From CAZQYC01 sp043746555 (lineage in GTDB: Bacteria > Pseudomonadota > Gammaproteobacteria > Steroidobacterales > Steroidobacteraceae), in the NCBI GenBank assembly GCA_043746555.1, contig JAYTQU010000356.1, forward strand, positions 1 to 5,345: a DNA stretch of 5,345 bases, read 5' to 3'. Both the position numbers and the translations under genes were made by a program. The notes below the pieces were generated by a model that was not told where the DNA came from, searched no databases, and worked only from the letters and a program-made list of their open reading frames with translations. Shown here in pieces: positions 4,847-5,345 of this stretch (the first letter of the stretch is position 1; each line of letters begins with the position of its first letter).

Positions 4847-5345
4847 ATGACGAGCGTTGAGTCTTCCCCGCAAGCGATCCGCGGTATGAACGACATCCTG
4901 CCCGGCGAGATTGCCTTATGGCAACGGTTGGAAGCGGCGGCGCGCGAGTTGTTCGCGGCCTATGGCTATCAGGAAATGCGCGTACCGATTGTCGAACAGA
5001 CAGCGTTATTCAAGCGGTCCATCGGCGAATTGACCGATGTCGTGTCGAAAGAAATGTACAGCTTCGAGGATCGCGGCGGCGAGCACATCACCTTGCGGCC
5101 GGAAGCGACAGCGGGCTTGGTGCGCGCGATGATTGGCAACGGACTCATTCACAATCAGCGCCGGCGCGTATGGACGATGGGCCCGATGTTTCGCTATGAA
5201 AAGCCACAGAAGGGACGGTTTCGACAATTTCATCAAATCGATGTCGAAGCGTTCGGCTTCGCTGGACCCGATGTCGATGCCGAGATGATCATGATGAGCG
5301 CGCGGCTGTGGCGGATGCTAGGCATCGAACGGCTGGCGCTCCATA
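4847..5345 (+). CDS. hisS: Histidyl-tRNA synthetase, 5' part (continues beyond window)
   Basis: HisRS charges tRNA-His with histidine, using ATP. The window holds 166 codons of a family usually near 420-430 residues; the frame is open to the last base. The start reads QAIRGMNDILPGEIALWQRLE, the typical HisRS opening. Class II motif 1 spans about 39-60 (YGYQEMRVPIVEQTALFKR). TLRPEATAGLVRA (82-94) is the conserved histidine/ATP site region, with Ala87 where E. coli has Gly. Motif 2 is MFRYEKPQKGRFRQFHQ (114-130), and the following DVEAFG matches EVFG. ATG 4847 is preceded by TAGG at 4837-4840 and lies 11 bases after the rodZ stop, so it is probably cotranscribed with rodZ. Motif 3 and the anticodon-binding domain lie outside. 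Confidence 0.97.
   Translation, partial: MTSVESSPQAIRGMNDILPGEIALWQRLEAAARELFAAYGYQEMRVPIVEQTALFKRSIGELTDVVSKEMYSFEDRGGEHITLRPEATAGLVRAMIGNGLIHNQRRRVWTMGPMFRYEKPQKGRFRQFHQIDVEAFGFAGPDVDAEMIMMSARLWRMLGIERLALH

Overview
This window is a compact chromosomal segment, read entirely on the + strand, that looks gammaproteobacterial. Seven of the eight genes are recognised from conserved motifs. In order they are the 3' end of iscS, a divergent iscU-like gene, iscA, ndk, rlmN, pilW (pilF), rodZ and the 5' part of hisS. The run ndk-rlmN-(pilW)-rodZ-hisS is a known gammaproteobacterial gene order. A PilF/PilW lipoprotein between rlmN and rodZ is typical of lineages that make type IV pili, such as pseudomonads and xanthomonads. 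I cannot name the genus. An uncultured or less-studied relative of Xanthomonadales, Nevskiales or Steroidobacterales is only a guess.

Region 1-1063 is an abridged ISC iron-sulfur locus: cysteine desulfurase (IscS), an IscU-fold protein and the A-type carrier IscA. It is unusual in two ways. IscS stops about 19 residues before the usual C-terminal end, in the part that helps dock IscU. The IscU-like protein keeps only one of the three canonical cluster-binding cysteines. The hscB-hscA-fdx genes that normally follow iscA are not here; ndk comes next.

Region 1064-3082 carries ndk (nucleotide balance) and rlmN (a 4Fe-4S radical-SAM methylase of 23S rRNA and tRNA, hence a client of Fe-S assembly). 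Region 3079-5345 is a tightly packed block. rlmN/pilW and pilW/rodZ overlap by 4 bases (GTGA), and rodZ/hisS are 11 bases apart. ispG, which sits between rodZ and hisS in E. coli, is absent from that spot.

The most unexpected structure is non-coding. The three consecutive gaps iscU-like/iscA, iscA/ndk and ndk/rlmN each hold an imperfect inverted repeat whose arms are built from 7-bp units around a 19-34 nt centre. The heptamer differs from gap to gap (GACTAAC, CGGCAAC, CGATGAG-like). The first two elements share an identical 16-nt core in opposite orientations. A related 7-bp tract, joined to a 12-bp tandem repeat, lies in frame inside rlmN and encodes an extra loop of about 31 residues. This looks like one family of small dispersed elements whose architecture is kept while the repeat unit changes. 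One copy appears to contain the best promoter candidate for ndk.
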